64,000 bases of DNA, from positions 1,816,368 through 1,880,367 of the forward strand of contig NZ_LT800497.1 of NCBI RefSeq assembly GCF_900166635.1. The letters are read 5' to 3'. The notes under the pieces are model-generated. The model ran no database searches. It saw only the letters and a program-made list of their open reading frames with translations, and was not told the origin of the DNA. Position 1 is the stretch's first letter, and each line of letters opens with the position of its first letter. Source of the DNA: Oceanobacillus timonensis. Its GTDB lineage: Bacteria; Bacillota; Bacilli; Bacillales; Amphibacillaceae. Below, one piece after another: positions 54,002 to 62,187 of the stretch. Made by a program: the position numbers and the translations under genes.

Positions 54002-54661
54002 TTAACTTGCTGCTTTTTTATCACCTTTAAACTTTACCGTAGTATTACCCACCGGAACGGTTATAAAGCTGAGAGATAACAAAAATAACAAAAACAATAT
54101 CCCCGCAAGAAGATACAGTGCATTTGGAAATCGAATATATTGATAGCAAAATAACACAATAAGCCCTATAAATGACAAATACATAAATAGGATGTGAAAA
54201 ACGTTCTTATAAGAAGGTGGCCTGATCCATAATCGAGTCATTGCGTATTGCTTCAGATGTGCGACCTGATAAATGCTTTTTTGACATCTCTTATTAATAT
54301 AGAAAAATCCTAACAACACCAGGAAGAACGCAATCAGGACAATAATCGTATTGAAAAGTGGTGTCCCTGGAAGATTAAAGTAATATCCCAATAACCATAT
54401 TGAATTTGCTGATAACCCAACAATCAGTCCAGCTGCTATCTCTTTCGGATCTGTTTTCATTCGCCCTGGATCCGGAACTTTCAATTCCTCTATAATTTCT
54501 TGATTATTAACTTGATAAACCTTATTCGGGAACATCCAGAAGAAAAATGGAAAGAAGAATTTCCAAAAAAAATGTCCCATATCCAGGATATAGGTTTGAT
54601 TATCAATGGTCAGGATACGATACCTGAGATTTTTCCAAACGCCGTTCACTTTACAATGCAT
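54002..54661 (-). CDS. DUF443-like membrane protein
   Basis: A 219-aa protein. The N-terminal ~60 residues ('NLRYRILTIDNQTYILDM' then 'FPNKVYQVN') followed by paired helices at about 78-98, 103-122, 153-175 and 180-202 match the tandem five-TM/DUF443 family best known from staphylococci. In Staphylococcus such genes occur in strain-specific arrays with immunity-like behaviour. Start after AAGGAG with a 12-base spacer. Upstream on the same strand is the 180-aa gene, possibly cotranscribed. Confidence 0.65.
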   Translation of the reverse strand: MHCKVNGVWKNLRYRILTIDNQTYILDMGHFFWKFFFPFFFWMFPNKVYQVNNQEIIEELKVPDPGRMKTDPKEIAAGLIVGLSANSIWLLGYYFNLPGTPLFNTIIVLIAFFLVLLGFFYINKRCQKSIYQVAHLKQYAMTRLWIRPPSYKNVFHILFMYLSFIGLIVLFCYQYIRFPNALYLLAGILFLLFLLSLSFITVPVGNTTVKFKGDKKAAS

Positions 54662-54734
54662 TAAATATTTTCACTCCTTGTCTACTTGATCGAAAGACCC
54701 TAAGAATATATTTCTCATCTTCATTTACAGCATA

Positions 54735-55277
54735 TTAGTTTTCCTCAGGGTAAAACGCATACCTGAACCAATCAAAATGTGGATTACCAAAATCAGAGTC
54801 AATTTGTTTTGTTTCACCAGAATCTAAGGAAATATCAAATATTTCTTCATGAATTATTTCATTATTCTCGTCATAAATCGCGACCCTTACCTCTCCATGA
54901 AACGCCCACGTCTGATGAAAGTTTTTAACGTATACATGGGAGGTCATATTCCCATTTTCATTAATTGGTTCTACGATAGCCACCAATTCTTTATTTGCTG
55001 TACGATATTTGTTATCTTCATATACTTCATTTAATCGATCTTCTATATCAACTTCCTCTTCTTCACGTGACGTTGATGTTGCATCTGGCTGTGACTGGTC
55101 AGGAAAGGTATTTAAATAAATCAGAAAAGAAACAGCAGCCAAGTTAAAGAAAAAAGCTAATATGCCTGAAATGAACGTTGTTTTTCGAGGATATCTTCCG
55201 ATAATCATTGCCAGTACCGCAATCATTGTGAAAAAAACCGTTACAAATTGCCATTCTGAAAAGATAATATCCTTCAT
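54735..55277 (-). CDS. Membrane-anchored protein with external beta domain (180 aa)
   Basis: Two helices (about 9-28 and 33-55) are followed by an acidic linker ('STSREEEEVDIEDRLNEVYE') and a beta-rich domain (about 90-178) with strand patterns 'MTSHVYVKNFHQTWAFHGEV' and 'DISLDSGETKQIDSDFG'. The latter resembles the 'SLxxGxxK' ends of Ig-like or DUF4352-type domains. Family not firmly recognised. It lies 74 bases before the DUF443-like gene on the same strand. Confidence 0.55.
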   Translation of the reverse strand: MKDIIFSEWQFVTVFFTMIAVLAMIIGRYPRKTTFISGILAFFFNLAAVSFLIYLNTFPDQSQPDATSTSREEEEVDIEDRLNEVYEDNKYRTANKELVAIVEPINENGNMTSHVYVKNFHQTWAFHGEVRVAIYDENNEIIHEEIFDISLDSGETKQIDSDFGNPHFDWFRYAFYPEEN

Positions 55278-55390
55278 TCATTCACAACTCTCTATTATGT
55301 ATTAAGTAAAAAAAAAATTTATCGTAATGTAACTAGCTGTAAAACCCCCAATCCAAGAATAAAACGTATTTGAAAATTCCAAGCGGGAGA

Positions 55391-55476
55391 TAGGGCAGCC
55401 AGTAACGGCCCGATTGGTTCACCTAACCTTCAATGGTGGTGAAAGGGCCCTTCCGCTGAAGGAAGTTTCACCTTAT
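55391..55476. repeat. Dispersed repeat element, copy B
   Basis: Contains GGGCAGCCAGTAACGGCCCG (55393-55412), which differs from copy A in one base, and ends with 'CGCTGAAGGAAGTTTCACC' (55454-55472). Within it GGTGAAA pairs with TTTCACC and CCTTC with GAAGG, forming a hairpin. Like copy A it lies between divergent genes, about 100 bases before a plus-strand start. Confidence 0.6.
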
Positions 55477-55574
55477 CACGAGGACTTTTACTATAGGTCT
55501 TTGATAAAAAGAAAATTTCCTTTATACTAATTATAGCAAATTTTCATTTAATTAACTATATATCAGGAGGAAAT

Positions 55575-56696
55575 ATGAAAACTAATAATGTGTTATACCA
55601 GTACACAGCGAAAAAAATGGGTCCTTTTGGGTGGATTTTGATCTTTTATATTATAACGATTCTATTTTTGTTAAGTATTGCAATGATACTTGTACCAATC
55701 ATGGCTATTTTGAGAACGATTACTGTTTGGAACCTGTTATTCTTGCTGCTCTGTCCACTCGGAGGCTGGCTTAGTATTAAGGTTTTTCACTATGCTCGTG
55801 GTTTGATTTGGAAAAATAATCATCTAACGACTTATAGATTTTTCGATGGCATCATCCTATTCGATGAATGGAAAAATATATATGATAGAGAGCCAACTAC
55901 GGAACAACTAGATTTAGCCACTATTCAAAAAGTGGTAGTAGCTCCCTATGTAACAAATGAATATAGAACAAAACATGGAGGTCATCACGTAGATAGCAGC
56001 TATATCATTTATATTATATATTCGATCAACGCAGAAAATAACTTATTGAAGATCCCTTTTGCCAATAATTATGAAAATATCAATATCTGGTTAACCTATT
56101 TTCAAGATCAGCGGGTCTCTGTCCAGTTTACAGAAGAGGTCTTATATAGTTATGAGCGGAATATATACACAGATGAGGAAAGGCTGGAACAATTAGAATC
56201 AAATATCCATACAATCCCTCTTTCCTACAACGGGGATTGGAAGCAACAGAATAAAATGATGCACCAAAATTGGAGCCAGGAATTCCCACACGATGTGTAT
56301 AATATCGAAGTGTATGGCAAGAAAAAAAACAGATCCAATCCTATTTTTGCCATGGTACCAATCACTTCTGTTCTAGTGGGGGGTGTAATTTTTGGATTGG
56401 TTGAGTTAAGCAGACTGGGATGGTTTGCTGCTGATAATCCATGGCCTGTTTTTGCTGTACTTTTCCTAATCAGTTTTCTATTTTTCTTTGTACTGCGTCG
56501 TCATCTGCGTTGGTATTTGATGCTGCTGTTTGTTGTCATCCACTTTGTTGTTGTACTTATCATGGTGATGGAATATGGAGAAAGGGAGAACATTGCTTCT
56601 CAGGTTACCGAAAATGCGTTGGGTATAGCAATGTTATTTCCGTTTATTGTCTGGATTCCTTATTTCATTGTTAAAGCAACCAGGGCTAACAAATAG
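55575..56696 (+). CDS. Membrane protein with central soluble domain (373 aa)
   Basis: Two N-terminal helices (about 18-45 and 50-70), a soluble domain of about 190 residues rich in aromatic residues ('GGHHVDSSYIIYIIYSINAE'), and four C-terminal helices (about 258-278, 290-310, 315-335 and 350-368). The same layout and length are seen in the protein encoded at 36844-37980, pointing to one family in two places. No known domain recognised. Start after AGGAGG. It diverges from the DUF443-like pair. Confidence 0.6.
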   Translation: MKTNNVLYQYTAKKMGPFGWILIFYIITILFLLSIAMILVPIMAILRTITVWNLLFLLLCPLGGWLSIKVFHYARGLIWKNNHLTTYRFFDGIILFDEWKNIYDREPTTEQLDLATIQKVVVAPYVTNEYRTKHGGHHVDSSYIIYIIYSINAENNLLKIPFANNYENINIWLTYFQDQRVSVQFTEEVLYSYERNIYTDEERLEQLESNIHTIPLSYNGDWKQQNKMMHQNWSQEFPHDVYNIEVYGKKKNRSNPIFAMVPITSVLVGGVIFGLVELSRLGWFAADNPWPVFAVLFLISFLFFFVLRRHLRWYLMLLFVVIHFVVVLIMVMEYGERENIASQVTENALGIAMLFPFIVWIPYFIVKATRANK

Positions 56697-56705
56697 GGGG
56701 AAGAT

Positions 56706-57030
56706 AAGGGTTTAAGCAAGTATTCACTAACGAGCAGCGTTTACCAGAGTACAACTTTAGGCACCGTCTGCATTTGCCGTATCGCTGGACCAGGCGAAGC
56801 GATTCAGTTGCTTTCATAAGATGATAGAACTATCGAAGTCCAATCTGCCAGCGCCTATGACAGATAAAATCAAGACCCTCGGATTAAAGGCCCTGTATGT
56901 CGCACCGTTATTTCAAAGCGAGGATTGGGATGGACTGGTACAAATCTTGCGTGTAGTTAATTCGCAGACCAAACATAAACACCTGTCCTTTTTTATTGGG
57001 TATGATATGACGTGCCGATGTTTTATGTAG
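56706..57030 (+). pseudogene. GC-richer coding debris
   Basis: Two open stretches with base composition unlike the surroundings. The first reads 'FTNEQRLPEYNFRHRLHLPY' and ends at TGA 56820-56822. The second, 56821-57030, reads 'DKIKTLGLKALYVAPLFQSE' and could be from a GAF-like sensor domain. Neither has a ribosome binding site. They look like fragments of a foreign gene left beside repeat copy 2. Confidence 0.35.
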
Positions 57031-57048
57031 ATTATACGTTACAGTGTG

Positions 57049-57175
57049 TGCATGTTATACAGTAAACTATAAAAAAGCCCTCTCCTAAAAAGGAAGGGCT
57101 TCTAACATCTTCATCTTGGAAAGTCCGCACCTTAGAACAAAATTTGAAAGATGCAACTTTATTATAATATGTTTA
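57049..57175 (-). repeat. Structured repeat/terminator, copy 2
   Basis: Second copy of the 53861 element. Its hairpin AAGCCCTCTCC/GGAAGGGCTT (57076-57111) keeps the pairing although an A-T pair became G-C relative to copy 1 (compensatory change). 'TTCTAACATCTTCATCTTGG' is identical. On the minus strand TTTTTTAT follows the hairpin. Confidence 0.7.
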
Positions 57176-57367
57176 AATTGAATGTAAATTCGTTTTATTC
57201 AGATTTTATGAAAAATAAGCTTTATAGAGATTTGGTTATTCTTGTAAAGAAAAGAGGTTGGCATCAAGATAACCTCTTTAGGTATAGAACTTCCTTAATT
57301 TAAACTTAAAATAATTCTGTAAAGATATCCTTTAAAAATAAGAAAACCAAATAACCTATGCTATACA

Positions 57368-57417
57368 TTACTTAAGAGAGCGTACGGCTCTTACTACACA
57401 GCTTAGTTTACACTCCC
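57368..57417 (-). terminator. Hairpin related to the 50604 terminator
   Basis: TAAGAG/CTCTTA (57373-57378 with 57388-57393) and flanks share most bases with 50628-50671, including TTACTA, TTxGTxTAC and CTCC. It lies 30-75 bases after the stop of the minus-strand gene 57446. Confidence 0.5.
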
Positions 57418-57445
57418 GATAAAACAACTTTCATAGAAAGATATG

Positions 57446-57925
57446 CTATTTCTCTTCAAAACCAAGTTCTTCTAAATGTTTCACATAATTTTTCAATTTT
57501 AAATCGTCCTCATTAGAAACTGCTGCATCAAGTTCAATGATGTCATCTATGTCTGCAACGGTTAAATCGTAATAACTATTTATAACAAAATAGTCTTCTT
57601 CATAATTAACTCCAGCTTCGACCCCTTCAATATCATTCATTTCCTTGTATTCTTCCATATTTGTATCGTGTTGTGATTCCATCTTTTCCCTTGATGCTCC
57701 TTCTATTCCTAAGTCAGCGTAGTTTATTTTATTTTCATATCTTACGGATTGTATTTGACTATTTTCAGATTCCGGTGTAACTTTACTCACTGTCATATCG
57801 TTATCTGCCCAAAGAACTACAGTTTCATCTTTTGGAGAGAATAGTTTAAACGAGATAAAAACGATTGATCCTAGAATAAGAAGAAGCAAAATTAATATTC
57901 CAGCAATTTTTATTTTTTTATTCAT
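57446..57925 (-). CDS. DUF1307/YehR-like exported protein
   Basis: A 159-aa protein with one N-terminal helix (about 6-28) that acts as a membrane anchor or signal; there is no lipobox Cys, unlike typical YehR lipoproteins. The mature part follows the DUF1307 pattern: 'RYENKINYADLGI', then 'GVEAGVNYEEDYFVINSYYD' and the C-terminal 'KNYVKHLEELGFEEK'. Function of the family is unknown. Start after AGGAG. Confidence 0.7.
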   Translation of the reverse strand: MNKKIKIAGILILLLLILGSIVFISFKLFSPKDETVVLWADNDMTVSKVTPESENSQIQSVRYENKINYADLGIEGASREKMESQHDTNMEEYKEMNDIEGVEAGVNYEEDYFVINSYYDLTVADIDDIIELDAAVSNEDDLKLKNYVKHLEELGFEEK

Positions 57926-58338
57926 TGTTTCAGTAACTCCTATCCATTATTAAATATAATTTACTGAGTGAATCAGATATGGAAATCAGTGGATAATAGG
58001 GAATTAGATAGTATGTTTTAACTTATAGATGCGTGGTCTAACTCCACCGTCTTTAGACGGTATCCGCTTTTAGCCTTATTTTTTTGTTCATACTAACAAA
58101 TGATTTTGTCTAATCAAAGAACATATCTTTTAAAAAACAAAGATAGAAAATAATCGAAATTATTTAATCTAAAGTGTAAATTAATGAGATCTTTTTTATT
58201 TTCAACGTTAGCAATTCTACATAGGAACCAGTTGAAAAACAGACTCAATCATATCATAGGTTGATATGATTACGTTGAATTTTGTATTTGTTAATGCAAA
58301 ACTTATAGCGAATGTCATTAAACAGAGGAGTGAAATCC
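57926..58338. other. Intergenic region between divergent genes
   Basis: About 410 AT-rich bases with the small palindrome at 58046-58061 as the only structure. A ribosome binding site GAGGAG precedes 58339. Confidence 0.4.
58046..58061. repeat. IS200/IS605-end-like palindrome
   Basis: ACCGTCTTTAGACGGT is a perfect hairpin with 7-bp arms and a TT loop, preceded by CTCC. Short hairpins of this type form the ends of IS200/IS605 elements. No transposase gene is nearby, so it could be a solo end or chance. Confidence 0.3.
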
Positions 58339-58614
58339 ATGGCTGAAGGAATAATAGAGACTGTGTTGTATATCCTCGGTATTGGTGTTGTTATATTCCT
58401 TTTGAGTATGCTTTTTAAAGAAAAAAGAATCATCTTGCCTCTTATTACTTGTCTACTCAGTGTCTTGGCGTTTATTCTAAGTATTTTCGTTGGTGGTTGG
58501 GGAGGATTAGGACTTGGATATATGAGTTTTAATGCTTTTACAGCTTCCGTTATAAATCTTTTTATCCTGACTATTATGAACAAATCCAAAAATAAAGAAA
58601 ATCCTGGAAGTTAG
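58339..58614 (+). CDS. YesK-like small membrane protein (91 aa)
   Basis: Three helices (about 5-24, 30-52 and 60-80) with the Gly-rich centre 'IFVGGWGGLGLGYMSFNAF', which resembles B. subtilis YesK. The frame opens at 58312, but GAGGAG stands eight bases before the ATG at 58339. Function unknown. Confidence 0.6.
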   Translation: MAEGIIETVLYILGIGVVIFLLSMLFKEKRIILPLITCLLSVLAFILSIFVGGWGGLGLGYMSFNAFTASVINLFILTIMNKSKNKENPGS

Positions 58615-59067
58615 ATCCTGGAAGTTTTAGAAATACCTATAAAGCATAAACATTTAAATAACTCCTAGTTTACTAAAGTGATATAGGGCAAGTGGAACAG
58701 CTTGGGAAATAAGTAATGAAAATTATGTTATAATAAGTGCGAATATTGCATAAGAATGAACGTAAATAATAAGGTGGCAAAATGAAATGCCATCCTGCCA
58801 AAACTAGGCAAGTCATTGAAGTAGGCTTCGATCCTTTTTAAAACTGTTTCCTCTGAAATGTGGGGAAAGCGCTCGAATTGTGGTCATTTACAATACCTTT
58901 GTAGTACCAATGGGTAAACAATCGTAGCTTTTAGTATGAATAGCACTTGTTATGTTTGGCTTGTCTGTTTATAGAATGAACTTTTGAAACAAAACTAAAA
59001 ACTACAGGAAATAGCGATTGGAACAAACTTGTTGAGCCTGCGCTAGATTCCACTTAGGAGAATAAAA
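58615..59067. other. Intergenic region with possible gene debris
   Basis: Over 450 bases between the YesK-like gene and the acetyltransferase gene. It holds the possible minus-strand remnant 58728-58886; otherwise no gene, repeat or strong hairpin is seen. Confidence 0.4.
58728..58886 (-). pseudogene. Possible decayed coding fragment
   Basis: Minus-strand frame of 51 codons between stops, reading 'PQFERFPHISEETVLKRIEA' then 'YFNDLPSFGRMAFHFATLLF'. The residue pattern looks protein-like, but there is no start or ribosome binding site and I cannot name the family. Confidence 0.3.
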
Positions 59068-59706
59068 ATGAGAGAAGAAGAAAAAATCTTTAAAGGTACC
59101 CTTTTTTCACCTGGAGAACCGGAGTTAAAAGAAATAAAGCTCAGAACTCATAACCTATGTTCCGAATATAACCGCACGTTCGAAGATGAAACGGAAAAGA
59201 GACAAGCACTCATTTCAAATATTTTCCATGAAATTGGAGAGAGTAGCCGTCTGCAAGGTCCTATTTATATTCACTATGGAAAACATACAAAGATTGGTAA
59301 TCTTTTTTTTGCAAATTTTAATTTAACCATTCAAGATGATGCAGAGGTGGTTATTGGCAATCATTGCGATTTTGGCCCAAATGTGACGATCGTTACACCT
59401 GTACATCCAATGCTTCCAGATGAACGCCGTGCCATTATGGATAAAGATGGTGTGCCTAAGCATATGTGTTATGCGAAACCTGTTAAAATTGGTAATGATT
59501 GCTGGCTTGGAGCAAATGTGGTTGTATGTCCAGGAGTAACAATCGAGGATAATTGCGTAATTGGGGCAGGGAGTGTTGTTGTGAAGGACATTCCAAGCAA
59601 TACTTTTGCAGCTGGCAACCCATGCAGAGTGATTAGAGAAATTACGGAACTGGACAGCATGAAACATAAGCCGGAAATTTTGGACGATAATAGAATTATA
59701 GAATAA
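59068..59706 (+). CDS. Maltose/galactoside O-acetyltransferase family protein
   Basis: A 212-aa acetyltransferase with a left-handed beta-helix of hexapeptide repeats (about 70-190). The N-terminal helical cap 'LRTHNLCSEYNRTFEDE' and catalytic His in 'TPVHPMLPDERR' identify the NodL/LacA/Maa group, which uses acetyl-CoA to acetylate sugars. The end 'AAGNPCRVIREI' is conserved in the family. A trimeric enzyme is expected. Slightly longer than typical Maa (about 185 aa) through its C-terminal tail. Start after TAGGAGAA. Confidence 0.92.
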   Translation: MREEEKIFKGTLFSPGEPELKEIKLRTHNLCSEYNRTFEDETEKRQALISNIFHEIGESSRLQGPIYIHYGKHTKIGNLFFANFNLTIQDDAEVVIGNHCDFGPNVTIVTPVHPMLPDERRAIMDKDGVPKHMCYAKPVKIGNDCWLGANVVVCPGVTIEDNCVIGAGSVVVKDIPSNTFAAGNPCRVIREITELDSMKHKPEILDDNRIIE

Positions 59707-59816
59707 AAATATTTCGGACTATGAAAAGCCCTGCAGATTACCATTTAATACTGCGGGGCAAACGTAATTGGCGTAATCACGGATAAAGAAGGTACTGTAA
59801 TATGATAAACGAATAG

Positions 59817-59853
59817 AAAAGCTCTTTCCCAACAAAACGGAGAAAGAGCTTTT
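59817..59853. terminator. Bidirectional terminator
   Basis: AAAAGCTCTTTC (59817-59828) pairs with GAAAGAGCTTTT (59842-59853). It lies between the convergent acetyltransferase and ABC permease genes. Confidence 0.85.
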
Positions 59854-59925
59854 GGTCATTATTTGATATAGAAAATTAAACTTTATTTACATTAAACGAT
59901 ACAATACTGCCAGTATGCTAATTGT

Positions 59926-61113
59926 TTACACCTTCCGATACCGCCGCATCCCAAGAATATTCAACGTCACAAACACAACAATAAACAAAACTAAAATCGA
60001 TAGGGGAATCATAATCTCCCCAAGCGTAAATCCTTTTACAACCACATCAATCATCGCATTTCCTGCATAGTACAATGGCATAATCGGCGCAATCCACTGC
60101 AGCCACGTTTCCATGGTATCCACATTCAGCATTCCAGAGAAGAATATTTGCGGAATAATCACAAGCGGGATAAATTGAATCATCTGGAATTCGCTGCTGA
60201 CAAAGGTAGATAATAAAAGGCCGAGTCCAAGTGCAACAAAGCTTAATAAAATATTAATAATAAACATATTGGTGATCGAACCGGCAATTTCCATATCTAA
60301 AATATATACGGAATAAAGGATAATAATCGCTGTCTGGAGAATAGCAAAAATCCCATAGCCAAATAAATAACCAAATACAATCTCAGATTTTCTTATTGGC
60401 GTGGATAATAATTTCTCCAATGTGCCGCTGCTTCTTTCTTTTAACATCGACATGCCGGCGATTAAAAAGACAAAAAAGAATACGAAGAAGCTGACTAAAA
60501 TGGGATTTAAAATTTCAAAAAAAGTATTGCTTTCATCGCCATAGATATATTCTACAGAAATCGGATCATCATCCATATCGATTTCAGAATCGATGTCTGT
60601 ATCGATACCCGTGTCCATATTCATATCTATATCCATGTTCTGAGCAATTTCAGGAGGAAGCTGCTCCATCATTTCTTCTACACCTGCTGACATATCCTCC
60701 ATATTACTTATCATCTCATCGATATTATCCGAAAGATCATTGACATTTGTTTCCATTACAGCCTGTGAACTTCCCTGAATAGCAGGACCCTCATCCATTG
60801 GGTTATCATTCAGAATGGTCAATGTCCACTCCTCATCCTGTTCCTCCAAAACAGCACTGGCATTTCCTTCTTCCAAATAAGACTGTATATCCATCTCGTT
60901 TTCTTGTTTCACGATGATATCATTCTCTTCTAAAATATCGATTACCTCATCGCTGACATTAACTGCAGCAATGGTTATCTCATCATCCGGATCTGGAAAA
61001 ATATAATTCAATAGCGTAATGACAAAAATAGGAGCCAGAAATAATAATGCAAGGGTACGTTTATCGCGAAGGACCTGTTTGCAAATCCGTTTAATCAGCT
61101 GAAGCATTCGCAT
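59926..61113 (-). CDS. ABC-2-type permease with large external loop
   Basis: A 395-aa permease of the YhfI/YbhR-like drug-exporter type. Helix 1 (about 18-38) is followed by an external domain of ~170 residues that includes a very acidic Asp/Met-rich repeat ('DIDMNMDTGIDTDIDSEIDM') and five C-terminal helices (about 205-390). The conserved loop 'LKERSSGTLEKLLSTPIRKS' precedes helix 3. Its start lies inside the ATPase gene end (23-base overlap, ribosome binding site GGAGG), so the pair is coupled. Probably exports a drug-like compound. Confidence 0.9.
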   Translation of the reverse strand: MRMLQLIKRICKQVLRDKRTLALLFLAPIFVITLLNYIFPDPDDEITIAAVNVSDEVIDILEENDIIVKQENEMDIQSYLEEGNASAVLEEQDEEWTLTILNDNPMDEGPAIQGSSQAVMETNVNDLSDNIDEMISNMEDMSAGVEEMMEQLPPEIAQNMDIDMNMDTGIDTDIDSEIDMDDDPISVEYIYGDESNTFFEILNPILVSFFVFFFVFLIAGMSMLKERSSGTLEKLLSTPIRKSEIVFGYLFGYGIFAILQTAIIILYSVYILDMEIAGSITNMFIINILLSFVALGLGLLLSTFVSSEFQMIQFIPLVIIPQIFFSGMLNVDTMETWLQWIAPIMPLYYAGNAMIDVVVKGFTLGEIMIPLSILVLFIVVFVTLNILGMRRYRKV

Positions 61114-61813
61114 TTTCGATTTCCTCCAATTTTAAAAAGACTTGATCAATATCGCTGACGCCGAAGTTCTCTAATATTTCCTGCGGCGTACCGCTTGCTG
61201 CAATTCCTTTATTTTTCATTAATAACAGCTGGTCACATTTCATGGATTCATCCATAATGTGGGTCGTAATTAACAGCGTACTGTCTTTTTTTAAATCATG
61301 CAGCTGATCCCAGATACTTAACTTAAGCACAGGGTCAATCCCGACCGTCGGCTCATCTAAAATCAAATACTCAGGCTGATTAATTAACGCAATTGCAAGG
61401 GATAAGCGGCGTTTCATCCCGCCGGAGTAGTGCGCTACCAATTTCTTTTTATCCTGTTCAAGCTGGACGAGATTTAGCGTGGACTGAACGGCCTTTTCAG
61501 AAATCTTTTTCCCATACATTCGGGCAAAAAATTGAATATTTTCCAAACCGGTTAAATCATGGTATAGCGAATCACTTTGCGCCATATAGCCGATTTTATT
61601 TAAGAGTTTACGGTTGGGAACCGTTGTATCATCGATTTGGATAGAACCGGTATCGTATTTTTCCATTCCCATCAAGCATTTAATTAATGTCGTCTTCCCT
61701 GTACCTGATGGGCCAATTAACCCGGTAATTTGATTGGTGTGAATATCTATGGATACATCTTGCAGAATCGTTTGTTTTCCAAAGCTCTTGGACATATTAG
61801 ATAATTTAATCAT
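61091..61813 (-). CDS. ABC transporter ATP-binding protein
   Basis: A 240-aa ATPase. Walker A is 'GLIGPSGTGKTT', the signature 'HYSGGMKRRLSLA', Walker B 'YLILDEPTVGID' and the switch 'LITTHIMDE'. An in-frame ATG at 61849 overlaps the operator palindrome and has no ribosome binding site; AAAGGAG nine bases before the ATG at 61813 decides the start. It forms an exporter with the permease encoded downstream. Confidence 0.93.
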   Translation of the reverse strand: MIKLSNMSKSFGKQTILQDVSIDIHTNQITGLIGPSGTGKTTLIKCLMGMEKYDTGSIQIDDTTVPNRKLLNKIGYMAQSDSLYHDLTGLENIQFFARMYGKKISEKAVQSTLNLVQLEQDKKKLVAHYSGGMKRRLSLAIALINQPEYLILDEPTVGIDPVLKLSIWDQLHDLKKDSTLLITTHIMDESMKCDQLLLMKNKGIAASGTPQEILENFGVSDIDQVFLKLEEIENANASAD

Positions 61814-61836
61814 GCTTATAGACTCCTTTATAAAAT

Positions 61837-61857
61837 AGTGAGTACTCACTCATTATA
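61837..61857 (-). promoter_or_regulatory. TetR-type operator overlapping the ABC exporter promoter
   Basis: AGTGAGTACTCACT (61837-61850) is a perfect 14-bp palindrome of the kind bound by TetR/FadR-type repressors (TGAnTGAnTAnTCAnTCA). Directly upstream on the minus strand is a -10 box TATAAT (61852-61857), so a bound repressor would block transcription. No TetR gene is adjacent; the one at 39824 is the only candidate in the window. Confidence 0.6.
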
Positions 61858-62187
61858 ATATCAAAGTAAGGATGGGTTGACAAGAATCTTTTTGGAAGCA
61901 GCTGCCTGCATTTACGAAAGAAAAATTATTACAACAGATTCGAAAGCTGTCAGAATGCTATTCTGTCGCTTCTCTGAAAGTGATCAGCTGATTTGCTTAT
62001 TATCCTTTTTTTGTGTATCTTTTTAATGTAAGGCCATTTTTTGAAAAATAGGATAAACGTAAGCAGCTGTTTATGTTTGATTCCTTATAGGCTTTCTAAC
62101 TGCTGTATAAATATAGAGTAATGGAAATACTATTGAAGACAGGGGATAACTTTTCGTTTCCCGACATTTGAGACCGGAGGCAAAACG
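61858..62187. other. Intergenic region between divergent genes
   Basis: About 330 bases with the exporter promoter region on one side and the ribosome binding site CCGGAGG before 62188 on the other. A small hairpin AGAATGCTATTCT (61954-61966) is seen; nothing else. Confidence 0.4.

Noticed and set aside
59712..59816. Hairpin GCCCTGCAG/CTGCGGGGC and a short frame ending in GVITDKEGTVI
   Set aside because: No start or T tract, and too short to support as a gene or terminator.
61954..61966. Small palindrome AGAATGCTATTCT
   Set aside because: Too short and isolated to call an operator.
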